Assembly: GCA_963707665.1 (NCBI GenBank)
Contig: CAVPQU010000015.1
Span: forward strand, 62,001-126,000
Reading direction: 5' to 3'
Origin: DATJCV01 sp963707665
Lineage (GTDB): Bacteria > Pseudomonadota > Gammaproteobacteria > Burkholderiales > Burkholderiaceae_D
Length of the DNA stretch: 64,000 bases
Shown here: piece by piece, positions 44,541-52,325 of the stretch
Numbering within the stretch: the first letter of the stretch is position 1
Layout: every line of letters begins with the position of its first letter
Made by a program: the position numbers and the translations under genes
The notes under the pieces: generated by a model
The model's input: the letters and a program-made list of their open reading frames with translations, nothing else
Databases searched by the model: none
What the model was told of the DNA's origin: nothing

Positions 44541-44627
44541 TGCTGCGGCACAAACGGCCCAGCGGCTTGGGCCTGACCCGGCTGTTGCCTGGCATGAAGC
44601 TAGGCGGTGCACTGGGATTTCCGTTTT

Positions 44628-45998
44628 CTATTGCGCGCCATCCATGATCGGCAATGTTTCCTTCGAGTGGCTGTATTCCTCCAGCCGGTTGTACAGGGTT
44701 TTCAGGCTGATGCCTAACATGTCGGCGGCCCTTTTTTTCACCCCCTTACACAGTTCCAGCGTGGCAAAAATCAGCTGACGCTCGGCATCGGCCAAGGAAG
44801 TACCGAGCGCGATCGACAGCGTCATGCCGGGCGGCAGCGTGGCCGCTTCCGATGGCGTCAACAACACACTATCGATGATCCGATCGGCAAGAATGAAGGC
44901 ATGCTGGATGTGGTTGCGCAACTCGCGCACGTTGCCCGGCCAGTGATAACCAGCCAGCGCCCCGGTTGCGCCCGGTGCAATCAGCTTGTCAGTGCCATGG
45001 ACACGATTGAAGTCATCCAGAAAATAGTGCGCCAGCAATTCAATATCGTCTTCCCGTTCGCGCAACGGAGGAATTTGCAGTGGAAACACATTCAGGCGAT
45101 GGTACAGATCAAGCCGCAAGCTGCCGCTTGCCACCGCTTCCCGCGGGTCGCGGTTGCTGGCGGCGATAATGCGCACATCGGTCTCGATCTCCTGATGGCC
45201 ACCGATACGCATGAACGACCCGCTTTCCAGGACCCGCAGCAGCTTGACCTGCAGCTCGGGCGGCATCTCGGTAATTTCATCGAGAAACAGCGTTCCGCCG
45301 CTGGCTCGTTCGAAATAGCCTTTATGCAAGCGGTCGGCACCGGTAAAACTACCCTTTTCGTGTCCGAAAATCTCGCTTTCAATCAACTGCGGTGAAATGG
45401 CTCCGCAATTGACTGGTAGGAAAACCTGCTTTTGGCGCAGGCTGAGCTCGTGTAGCGTTTGCGCCGCCATTTCCTTGCCGGTGCCGCTTTCCCCCAGCAA
45501 CAACACCGACGCTTCAGTCGGCGCCACCCGGCTGATCTGTGCATACAGCTTTTGCATCGCCAGCGAAGTTCCCAGCATCTCACCAAAATGACCGAGGCGG
45601 CATAGCTTGCCGCGCAGTGCGCCGATCTCCGTGCGTAGATCAACCGCACGCGGGACGCGCGACAGCAACGCTTTCAAGCGGCGCAAATTAATGGGTTTGG
45701 TCAGATAGTCGGCCGCTCCCAGCCGCAGCGCCTCGACTGCGGTCTCGACACTGGCATGGCCGGTAATCAAGACGATTTCAATACCGGCGCGGCAATCCGC
45801 ATCATTAAAAAAATCGATTCCGTTACCGTCAGGCAGGCTCAGGTCGGTCAGCACCACATCGGGCCGTTGCCGTGCGATCTGCTGCTTGGCCGTACGTAAG
45901 CTGCCAGCGCACGCTGCGGTACAACCTTCAGCCGAAATGGTTTTGACTAGCGTCTCACAGGTAGCGACATCGTCGTCCACGATTAGCACATGCGGCAT
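44628..45998 (-). CDS. NtrC-family sigma-54-dependent response regulator
   Basis: 456 residues, three domains. Receiver (1-115): acidic pocket DDD at 8-10, phospho-acceptor Asp52 in VVLTDLSLPDG, Lys101 in DYLTKPIN. AAA+ domain (about 143-370): Walker A GESGTGKE (169-176), sigma-54 contact loop GSFTGA (GAFTGA variant with Ser), Walker B GGTLFLDEITEM, and an Arg finger region. C-terminal Fis-type helix-turn-helix KKRAADMLGISLKTLYNRLEEY. No sensor kinase is adjacent. Orientation and neighbours suggest control of the BON lipoprotein and of the small Gly/Ser-rich lipoprotein, but no clear -24/-12 promoter is found there. Confidence 0.93.
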   Translation of the reverse strand: MPHVLIVDDDVATCETLVKTISAEGCTAACAGSLRTAKQQIARQRPDVVLTDLSLPDGNGIDFFNDADCRAGIEIVLITGHASVETAVEALRLGAADYLTKPINLRRLKALLSRVPRAVDLRTEIGALRGKLCRLGHFGEMLGTSLAMQKLYAQISRVAPTEASVLLLGESGTGKEMAAQTLHELSLRQKQVFLPVNCGAISPQLIESEIFGHEKGSFTGADRLHKGYFERASGGTLFLDEITEMPPELQVKLLRVLESGSFMRIGGHQEIETDVRIIAASNRDPREAVASGSLRLDLYHRLNVFPLQIPPLREREDDIELLAHYFLDDFNRVHGTDKLIAPGATGALAGYHWPGNVRELRNHIQHAFILADRIIDSVLLTPSEAATLPPGMTLSIALGTSLADAERQLIFATLELCKGVKKRAADMLGISLKTLYNRLEEYSHSKETLPIMDGAQ

Positions 45999-46090
45999 AG
46001 TTTCCTATCTCGACTCACGCGGCGGCGATGCCGCTCAATTGGGAAAACCGCCCTCCCTGGCTGGCAGGGCGATACGGATCAAATCAGCCC

Positions 46091-46582
46091 TCAGCCAGCC
46101 TTGACTGCCAGCTTGTTATCGACATTCTTGACCCCTTCGATACCACGCACGATTCCTACCGCCTTGTCGATTTGCGCCTGGCTGGCGGCAGTGCCACTCA
46201 AGGTCACGTCACCGTTGGCGGTGTCGACATGGATATCAGCAGCCTTGACGTCGCTATCCGCCAGCAGCGCCGCCTTGACCTTGGTAGTAATGACTGTATC
46301 GTCCACTGCCGCGCCAGCGGTGGCGCTGGTGCCCGACGGAGCCGACGACGTGTCGCTGCCCGGACTCGCAGGTGGCGTCGTAGCAGAAGTGTCCGGAGCA
46401 GGAGCGGGGGCTGGTGCGGGTGGCGGTGCGTTGGTCTCGGGAGCGGGAGCTGGGCTTGCTGGGGCGCCGCTATTTGAGCCTGGGCTGGCCTCACTGCCGG
46501 TATTGCGGTTGCAGCCAGTCAATAACAGGCCCAGAGCAGCCATCGCCAGAATATATTTGACGTTTTTGAGTATTGCAGTCAT
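46091..46582 (-). CDS. BON-domain lipoprotein
   Basis: 163 residues. MTAILKNVKYILAMAALGLLLTGC has lipobox LLTGC. A long Pro/Ala/Ser-rich linker (about 25-85) with repeated APAP units is followed by one BON domain (about 88-160): DDTVITTKVKAALLADSDVKAADIHVDTANGDVTLSGTA and AQIDKAVGIVRGIEGVKNVDNKL. BON domains bind membranes or phospholipid and are typical of OsmY/DolP stress proteins. Probably lipid-anchored on the outer membrane facing the periplasm. Same strand as the response regulator upstream of it. Confidence 0.88.
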   Translation of the reverse strand: MTAILKNVKYILAMAALGLLLTGCNRNTGSEASPGSNSGAPASPAPAPETNAPPPAPAPAPAPDTSATTPPASPGSDTSSAPSGTSATAGAAVDDTVITTKVKAALLADSDVKAADIHVDTANGDVTLSGTAASQAQIDKAVGIVRGIEGVKNVDNKLAVKAG

Positions 46583-46707
46583 CTCTTTTCCTTTCAGCTA
46601 AGGGGGCACCTCCTATTCTTGACCGTGATCTTTTCCATTAGTTCTTATACAAGTTTTCAGGTAATCGGAACGCAAAGCCGCTTGGCGCTCTCTACTTTAT
46701 TTACTTG

Positions 46708-46971
46708 TTATTTACTTGTGCCAGTGCCCCCAGTGCCGCCACCGCCGGTATTGCCACTCGCACCACCGCTGCTTTGCTGATTGGCGTTGTCTTGCTGATT
46801 ACCGCTGCTTGGCTGACCGCTAGTGCCTCCCGAGCTCGAGCCGGATGACCCGCTTGACGTACCGGGCGTACCTGGGGGGTTATTGTTGGCGCCGCGGTTG
46901 CAACCCGGCAGCGCTACACACAAGATCGCTGCCAGCAGCGTCATTCCGGAGATTTTAGAAAATGATTTCAT
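46708..46971 (-). CDS. small Gly/Ser/Asn-rich lipoprotein
   Basis: 87 residues with AAGGTGACAAC before the ATG. The signal MKSFSKISGMTLLAAILCVALPGC ends in lipobox ALPGC. The mature chain is nearly all Gly, Ser, Asn, Gln, Thr and Pro (NNNPPGTPGTSSGSS then GGTSGQPSSGNQQDNANQ), so it is likely disordered. Function unknown. It resembles the linker style of the neighbouring BON lipoprotein. Located between the two sigma-54 activators. Confidence 0.7.
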   Translation of the reverse strand: MKSFSKISGMTLLAAILCVALPGCNRGANNNPPGTPGTSSGSSGSSSGGTSGQPSSGNQQDNANQQSSGGASGNTGGGGTGGTGTSK

Positions 46972-47189
46972 GTTGTCACCTTTTAACGTTGGTCGCACAC
47001 AATTACCAGACCGGTATGGTTGCCAACCGCGCTCACCTATGCCGGCCTTGATCTACGTGCAGAATGCGTGCCAGCGTCCGCTGCTCATCGCGTCGGGCTA
47101 TGCCGGCAAAAAAACTTTGGTGCGTAAAAATTACCGCTTTGCGGTAATACTTGCCGCCTGCACGCTGTTGCCATCAAGGCAGTCGGGAA

Positions 47190-48158
47190 ATGCCTAACGC
47201 CATGATCACCGACGACCCTCTGAAATTAAAACGCTTCGGCTTGCTGTACGGATCGGCGCCGGTCATGGAAACGCTCTACCGGCAGATCGACAAGGTTGCC
47301 GGCACTGATGCAACGGTGCTGCTGGTCGGCGAAAGTGGGACCGGCAAGGAGTTGGTTGCACAAACCATCCATCAAAAAAGCCGGCGCTGCCAGCAACCTT
47401 TCATCACGGTGAACTGTGGCGCGATTCCGCCGCAGTTGATCGAAGCAGCGCTTTTCGGGCATGAAAAGGGCAGTTTCACCGGCGCTCAGCGCCAGCACAT
47501 CGGCTATTTCGAACAGGCGGCAGACGGTACGCTGTTTCTCGATGAAATCACCGAGATGCCGCTCAACATGCAAGTTCGGCTGCTGCGTGTGCTGGAATGC
47601 AGCCGCTTCATGCGCGTCGGCGGCGAGCGCGAAGTATGCGTGAATTTTCGCTTGCTGGCCGCCACCAATCGCGATCTTGCGGCTGCGGTGGAGCATGGCA
47701 ACTTGCGCGAGGATCTGATGTATCGACTGGCGGTGTTTCCGCTGCGGGTGCCGCCATTGCGTGAACGCGGCGAGGACATCGTGCTGCTGGCACGGCATTT
47801 CCTTGAACTATTGAACGAGAAGGAACATAGCAGCAAGGACTTTTCTCCCGCCTCGCTGGAGCTGGCCCGTAGATACGCTTGGCCGGGCAACGTCAGGGAG
47901 TTGAAGAATATGGTGCAGCGCGCATTCATACTGGCGGGCGCTTCGCTCAACCTGGACGAATGCCTGTCCGAACCGGCCACGCATGGCACTGGCTTGCGCT
48001 CAGGTCATCTGAATTTTCCCGCCGGCATGCCGCTGGCAAGCGCGCAACGGGAAATTATTCTGGCGACGCTGAAACACTTTGGCGGCGACAAGCGCCAGAC
48101 CGCCAACACCCTCGGCATCAGCCTGAAGACGCTGTACAACCGGCTCAAGGAGTATTGA
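47190..48158 (+). CDS. orphan sigma-54 activator without receiver domain
   Basis: 322 residues starting MPNAMITDDPLKLKRFG (a second ATG four codons later is possible). The AAA+ core starts almost at once: Walker A GESGTGKE near residue 48, GSFTGA loop, DGTLFLDEITEMPLNMQ, PLRERGEDIVLLARHF. The C-terminal Fis helix-turn-helix is GDKRQTANTLGISLKTLYNRLKEY at the very end. It is clearly a paralogue of the response regulator at 44628-45998 but lacks any N-terminal sensory domain, as in PspF-like activators. Regulation would have to come from expression level or a protein partner. Confidence 0.9.
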   Translation: MPNAMITDDPLKLKRFGLLYGSAPVMETLYRQIDKVAGTDATVLLVGESGTGKELVAQTIHQKSRRCQQPFITVNCGAIPPQLIEAALFGHEKGSFTGAQRQHIGYFEQAADGTLFLDEITEMPLNMQVRLLRVLECSRFMRVGGEREVCVNFRLLAATNRDLAAAVEHGNLREDLMYRLAVFPLRVPPLRERGEDIVLLARHFLELLNEKEHSSKDFSPASLELARRYAWPGNVRELKNMVQRAFILAGASLNLDECLSEPATHGTGLRSGHLNFPAGMPLASAQREIILATLKHFGGDKRQTANTLGISLKTLYNRLKEY

Positions 48159-48193
48159 CCGGCTTGGCGGCCAGCGTCACGCTGGCCAGCCGT

Positions 48194-48394
48194 TCAGTGA
48201 TGCGTGCCCTTCTTCTGGTATTTGCTCTTGCCCGCCTGTTTCAGCGCTATGGCGACCGCTTGCTTGACCGCCTTTTTTTTGCTCTTCGGACGAGAACTAC
48301 CTATCGTGCCGTCCTGTTCCCAGTCGTGCACGATTTTTTCAATCTTGTGGCTGACTTTATCGTCATCCTGTTTTTTTCCCCTGGTTGACGGCAT
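48194..48394 (-). CDS. small basic DUF6496-like protein
   Basis: 66 residues after a strong GGAGG: MPSTRGKKQDDDKVSHKIEK, then a middle with VHDWEQDGTIGSSRPKSKKK, and AVKQAVAIALKQAGKSKYQK. The basic second half (KSKKKAVKQAVAIALKQA) resembles small DUF6496-type proteins, often encoded near stress genes. Function unknown. Convergent with the orphan sigma-54 activator, with 35 bp between stops. Confidence 0.7.
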   Translation of the reverse strand: MPSTRGKKQDDDKVSHKIEKIVHDWEQDGTIGSSRPKSKKKAVKQAVAIALKQAGKSKYQKKGTHH

Positions 48395-48470
48395 CGTGTC
48401 ACCTCCATCAAGAAAATATGCTGCTTGAACAGGCGTGCAGTTTTCGTGCCAGAAGATAAGCCACTGCAAG

Positions 48471-49496
48471 TCAGGCTGCGCGTTGCTGACTATGGGCCCA
48501 TGCCTGCAGCAGGACGGCAGCATCGGCGCTCGCCAGCGCTTTCGGGTCGGACAGCATTTGCCGGAACGCGCGTGCACCCGGCATGCCGGCCGTTAAGCCC
48601 AGCATATGGCGCGTCATGCTGTTCAGTTTCGGGCCAGTTCCGGCCTGGCGCGCTCGTGCCAGCTGCATTTCAATATACGGCTGCAGCGCCTGCAGCACCT
48701 CGGCACGCGACTTCGGCATGCTGCTGTCGGCGTAATAGCGCTGGTCAAAGGCTGCCATCAGATATGGGTTGTGATACGCCTCGCGCCCCAACATCACGCC
48801 ATCCACCTGCTGCAGGTGGGCGTCAATTTCGGCCAGGGTCCTGATGCCGCCATTGATGATCATTTCCAGGTGCGGAAAATCGCGCTTGAGCCGATATACC
48901 CATTCGTAGCGCAACGGCGGAATCTCGCGATTTTCCTTGGGGCTCAAACCCTTCAGGATCGCATTGCGGGCGTGCACGATGAATGTCCGGCAACCGGCAT
49001 CGGCCAGGACGCCGATGAAATCGCGCACGAAATCATAGGAATCCACCTGATCGATACCGATCCGGTGCTTGACGGTGACATCAATCCCAACCGCGTCGCG
49101 CATCGCCTTGACGCAATCGGCGACCAGTTGCGGCTCCATCATCAGGCAGGCGCCAAACGCGCCTTTCTGCACGCGTTCGGACGGACAACCGCAATTCAGG
49201 TTGATCTCGTCATAACCCCATTGCTCTCCCAGCTTGGCGCTCTTGGCCAGCTCGGCCGGTTCACTGCCGCCCAGTTGCAAGGCGACCGGATGTTCTTCCT
49301 GATTGAAATCCAGATGACGCGGCAGGTCGCCATGCAACAAGGCGCCGGTAGTCACCATTTCGGTATACAACCAGGTATGGCGGGTGATCTGGCGATGGAA
49401 GACGCGGCAATGGCGGTCTGTCCAATCCATCATCGGGGCCACGGCAAGGCGGCGTGCAGGGAGCTTGGTGTGTTTCAAGACGTGGAGCAATGGCAA
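48471..49496 (-). CDS. dusA: tRNA-dihydrouridine synthase A
   Basis: FMN enzyme reducing U20/U20a in tRNA. 341 intact residues from MPLLHVLKHTKLPARRLAVAPMMDWTDRHCR. Motifs: YTEMVTTGALLHGD, VALQLGGSEPAELA, NLNCGCPSERVQKGAFGACLM with the catalytic Cys, VKHRIGIDQVDSYDFVRDF, HARNAILKGLSPKENREIPPL, MIINGGIRTLAE, and VDGVMLGREAYHNPYL. The HARNA..KGLSPKENREIPPLRY block separates DusA from DusB/DusC. Divergent from the aminotransferase, with 114 bp between starts. Confidence 0.95.
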   Translation of the reverse strand: MPLLHVLKHTKLPARRLAVAPMMDWTDRHCRVFHRQITRHTWLYTEMVTTGALLHGDLPRHLDFNQEEHPVALQLGGSEPAELAKSAKLGEQWGYDEINLNCGCPSERVQKGAFGACLMMEPQLVADCVKAMRDAVGIDVTVKHRIGIDQVDSYDFVRDFIGVLADAGCRTFIVHARNAILKGLSPKENREIPPLRYEWVYRLKRDFPHLEMIINGGIRTLAEIDAHLQQVDGVMLGREAYHNPYLMAAFDQRYYADSSMPKSRAEVLQALQPYIEMQLARARQAGTGPKLNSMTRHMLGLTAGMPGARAFRQMLSDPKALASADAAVLLQAWAHSQQRAA

Positions 49497-49610
49497 AAGT
49501 TATCATTGTACCGGCATCGATCCGATCCCATCTCCTATCGGAAGTCAGCCAAACGGTCTACCATAGTCAAATATCTGGTCCATCATTCCACGAATAAAGA
49601 AGGAGGAGTC

Positions 49611-50969
49611 ATGCCGAACCGCAGCAAGCTCAATACCGACCATTTCTGGATGCCGTTCACCGCCAATCGCCAGTTCAAGCATGCACCGCGCATGCTGGTG
49701 GCCGCGTCCGGCATGCATTACACCAGCGACGACGGCCGCCAAATCCTGGATGGCACCTCCGGCCTGTGGTGCGTCAATGCCGGCCATGCGCATCCGAAGA
49801 TCGTCGCCGCCATCCAGCAGCAGGCGGCAACGATGGATTTCGCGCCCACCTTCCAGATGGGCCATCCAAAGGCTTTCGAAGCCGCCAGCGCGCTGGTCTC
49901 GATCGCGCCGGAAGGATTGAACCGGGTATTTTTCTGCAATGACGGCTCGGAAGGCGTCGATACCGCGCTGAAGATCGCGCTGGCCTATCACAAGGTGCGC
50001 GGCGATGCCTTCAAGACACGCCTGATCGGGCGCGAACGCGGCTATCACGGAGTGGGCTTCGGCGGCATCGCGGTCGGCGGCATCGCCGGCAACCGCAAGC
50101 ACTTCGGCCCGGCGCTGCCCGACATCGATCATCTGCGCCATCCGCTGAACATCCAGAAAAACGCCTTCACGCGCGGGCTACCGGAGCATGGCGCGGAAAT
50201 GGCCGACGAATTCGAGCAGCGCATTCTGGCATTGCATGACCCAGCCACGGTGGCAGCGCTGATCGTCGAGCCGGTGCAAGGCTCGACCGGCGTGATCCTG
50301 CCGCCCAAAGGCTATCTGCAAAAGCTGCGCGCGATTTGCGACAAGTACGGCATCCTGCTGATTTTCGATGAAGTGATCACCGGTTTCGGCCGACTCGGCA
50401 CGCCGTTCGCCGCCGATTATTTCGGCGTGGTGCCGGACATGATCGTCTGCGCCAAGGGCCTCACCAATGCCGCGGTGCCGATGGGCGCGGTACTGGTACG
50501 CCAGGATATTCACGATACCTTCATGGCCGCCGCGCCGGAAAACGCGATCGAGTTCTATCACGGCTATACCTACAGCGCGCACCCGCTGGCAGCTGCCGCG
50601 GCAGTGGCGACCATCGACGTCCTGAAGAGCGAACACTTGTTTGACCGGGCGGCGGCGATGGCGCCGTATTTCGAGCAGGCCGCACACAGCCTGAAAGGCT
50701 TGCCGTACGTGAAGGACATCCGCAACCTGGGCTTGGTGTGCGGCATCGAACTGGAATCGATCCCGGGGCAGCCGACCGCGCGCGCCTTCGATGTGTTCCT
50801 CAAATGCTTCCACGACAAGGGCGTGCTGATCCGCACCACCGGCGACATCATCGCCTTGTCGCCGCCGTTGATCGTCGAGAAAAACCACATCGACCAGCTG
50901 TTCGGGGCGATTGCCGACATCCTGAAAACGCAAAGCGCGGTCGCTGCCAAGCAATCGGCCCTGGCCTGA
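49611..50969 (+). CDS. class III omega-aminotransferase (beta-alanine:pyruvate type)
   Basis: 452 residues from MPNRSKLNTDHFWMPFTANRQF, with AGGAGGAGTC before ATG. PLP fold-type I class III: LDGTSGLWCVNAGHAHPKIV, FCNDGSEGVDTALKIAL, RERGYHGVGFGGIAVGG, VEPVQGSTGVILPPKGYL, LIFDEVITGFGRLGTPFA (PLP Asp), and VVPDMIVCAKGLTNAAVPMGAV with the Schiff-base Lys. The DHFWMPFTANRQF start is typical of beta-alanine or taurine:pyruvate transaminases. A partner dehydrogenase gene, often adjacent elsewhere, is missing here. A strong terminator follows. Confidence 0.92.
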   Translation: MPNRSKLNTDHFWMPFTANRQFKHAPRMLVAASGMHYTSDDGRQILDGTSGLWCVNAGHAHPKIVAAIQQQAATMDFAPTFQMGHPKAFEAASALVSIAPEGLNRVFFCNDGSEGVDTALKIALAYHKVRGDAFKTRLIGRERGYHGVGFGGIAVGGIAGNRKHFGPALPDIDHLRHPLNIQKNAFTRGLPEHGAEMADEFEQRILALHDPATVAALIVEPVQGSTGVILPPKGYLQKLRAICDKYGILLIFDEVITGFGRLGTPFAADYFGVVPDMIVCAKGLTNAAVPMGAVLVRQDIHDTFMAAAPENAIEFYHGYTYSAHPLAAAAAVATIDVLKSEHLFDRAAAMAPYFEQAAHSLKGLPYVKDIRNLGLVCGIELESIPGQPTARAFDVFLKCFHDKGVLIRTTGDIIALSPPLIVEKNHIDQLFGAIADILKTQSAVAAKQSALA

Positions 50970-50986
50970 TTTCACCCTGCCTTGGT

Positions 50987-51024
50987 CCAATAAAAAACCG
51001 CCGATACCGGCGGTTTTTTATTGG
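50987..51024. terminator. bidirectional rho-independent terminator
   Basis: A 38-bp palindrome, CCAATAAAAAACCGCC - gatacc - GGCGGTTTTTTATTGG, between two genes that converge. Its A and T runs make it work for the aminotransferase on plus and the EamA gene on minus. Confidence 0.92.
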
Positions 51025-51051
51025 ACAGCACAGACGTCAAGGCAACAGGAT

Positions 51052-51957
51052 TCAGGCGGTGGAATTGCCGGCCAGCGCCCGGCTGCCGCCACGCATCGCC
51101 GCCACTTCATTGGCGACCAATGCGGTCAGTACGATCGCGCCGCCCACCAGGGTTTCCCGCAACGGCGTTTCGCCGGCGCCGAGCCAGGCCCAGATCGGCC
51201 CCAGCAGCACCTCGATCAACGCCAGCAGCGACAGCTCGGGCGCCGACAACGAGCGCGCCGCGATCACCATCAGCATGCAGGGAAAGCCGAGCTGGAAAAA
51301 CCCCAGCGTCGCCAGGATGCCGAGATCGTGTGCCGAGGTCTGCAGCGGCCACGCCAGCGGTAGCATCAGCAGCGCGGAAAATACGCCGCCCAGGAACACC
51401 GCCGGAATCAAGTCGATCGCCTGGCCGGCTTTTTTCAGGGTGATGACGTTGATCGAGGCCGCCAGCGGCACGCCCAGCGCAATCGTCATGCCGGCCAGTT
51501 CGCGGGCGCCAACCTGCGCCAGGCTGCCGGCAAACATCCAGATCATGCCGGCCACCGCCACCAGGATCGCCAGCCAGGTGCGCAGCGCAATTTCCTGCCG
51601 CAGGAAAATCCAAGCCAGGAAGGCCGTCAGCAAAGGCGAGACGCTCATCACGATCAAGGTATTGGCGACCGTGGTCATGGTCAGCGCGATCATGAAGCAG
51701 CAAAACATCACGCACCACATCAGGCCCGAGACCAGACCGGGCTTGCCCAGCCGGCGCAGCACCGCCGGCGCCTGACGGCGCTGCTGCCAGGCCAGCGCCG
51801 CCGCCACAAACAGGGCGGCAAAAACACTGCGCCAGAAAGTGACTTCAAAGCCCTGCGCGTTCTCCAGGTGGCGCGTCAGCACACCGGCCATGCTCCACAA
51901 GGTGGCGGCGCATACCATCAGCAAGACGGCGCGCGAATGTTGTGTCAGTAGCGGCAT
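51052..51957 (-). CDS. EamA-family (DMT) transporter, second copy
   Basis: 301 residues from MPLLTQHSRAVLLMVCAATLW; an upstream TTG-started extension of 26 codons would run into the paired-box element and is not preferred. Ten spans in two EamA repeats, including WSMAGVLTRHLENAQGFEV, LVSGLMWCVMFCCFMIAL, NTLIVMSVSPLLTAFLAWIFL, LAILVAVAGMIWMFAG, MLPLAWPLQ and APELSLLALIEVLLGPIWAWLGAGE. It is not a close duplicate of the gene at 24444. Substrate unknown. Confidence 0.9.
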   Translation of the reverse strand: MPLLTQHSRAVLLMVCAATLWSMAGVLTRHLENAQGFEVTFWRSVFAALFVAAALAWQQRRQAPAVLRRLGKPGLVSGLMWCVMFCCFMIALTMTTVANTLIVMSVSPLLTAFLAWIFLRQEIALRTWLAILVAVAGMIWMFAGSLAQVGARELAGMTIALGVPLAASINVITLKKAGQAIDLIPAVFLGGVFSALLMLPLAWPLQTSAHDLGILATLGFFQLGFPCMLMVIAARSLSAPELSLLALIEVLLGPIWAWLGAGETPLRETLVGGAIVLTALVANEVAAMRGGSRALAGNSTA

Positions 51958-52016
51958 GCGCTGCGTGCTTTCTGCAAGGCAGCCCATCTGGCTTTTGGAA
52001 ATGGCTTTGAGGCGAT

Positions 52017-52079
52017 CATATACTCCGGATACCAATAGTGAATTACGGGCGTCAAACGGCAGTTTAAATCACATACTCC
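52017..52079 (-). repeat. paired GGAGTAT element, copy d
   Basis: On the minus strand GGAGTATGTG (from 52079) and GGAGTATATG (from 52026) start exactly 53 bp apart, with AAAC at offset 15-18, GCC at 20-22, ACGCCCG at 28-34, and ATT at 37-39. It shares ATGATCG after the second box with copy c (GTGATCG). It is 246 bp after the typA stop and 60 bp before the EamA start. Confidence 0.62.
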
Positions 52080-52325
52080 AGCAATACCACTCTTCGTTCA
52101 GCACCATGCGCTTGCCCACGTGCCCGCCTGGCGCCAAACCGACCGCCAGCACAGGTGCGCATCCGAACCGATACAGCCCGCCCCCGCCCGGCGGATATGC
52201 CAGCGCCGACCAAAGGGCCAACAAAACGGCCCGCCGATCCGGAACGCAGCCATGCGGCGTTCGGAAGCGGCGAGCCGGTCCTCTTCATCGATGGCTGCAT
52301 GCGGCAGCCATCTGCCATCAGCGCA
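52080..52325. other. non-coding gap after typA
   Basis: No gene, RNA or terminator with a T-run is recognised. A GGCTGC/GCAGCC hairpin lies near 52300, just past the typA stop. Confidence 0.4.

Noticed and set aside
44541..47189. Sigma-54 (-24/-12) promoters near the two activators
   Set aside because: CTGCACGCTGTTGCC near 47159 has parts of the consensus, but the spacing is one base short and the GG is missing.
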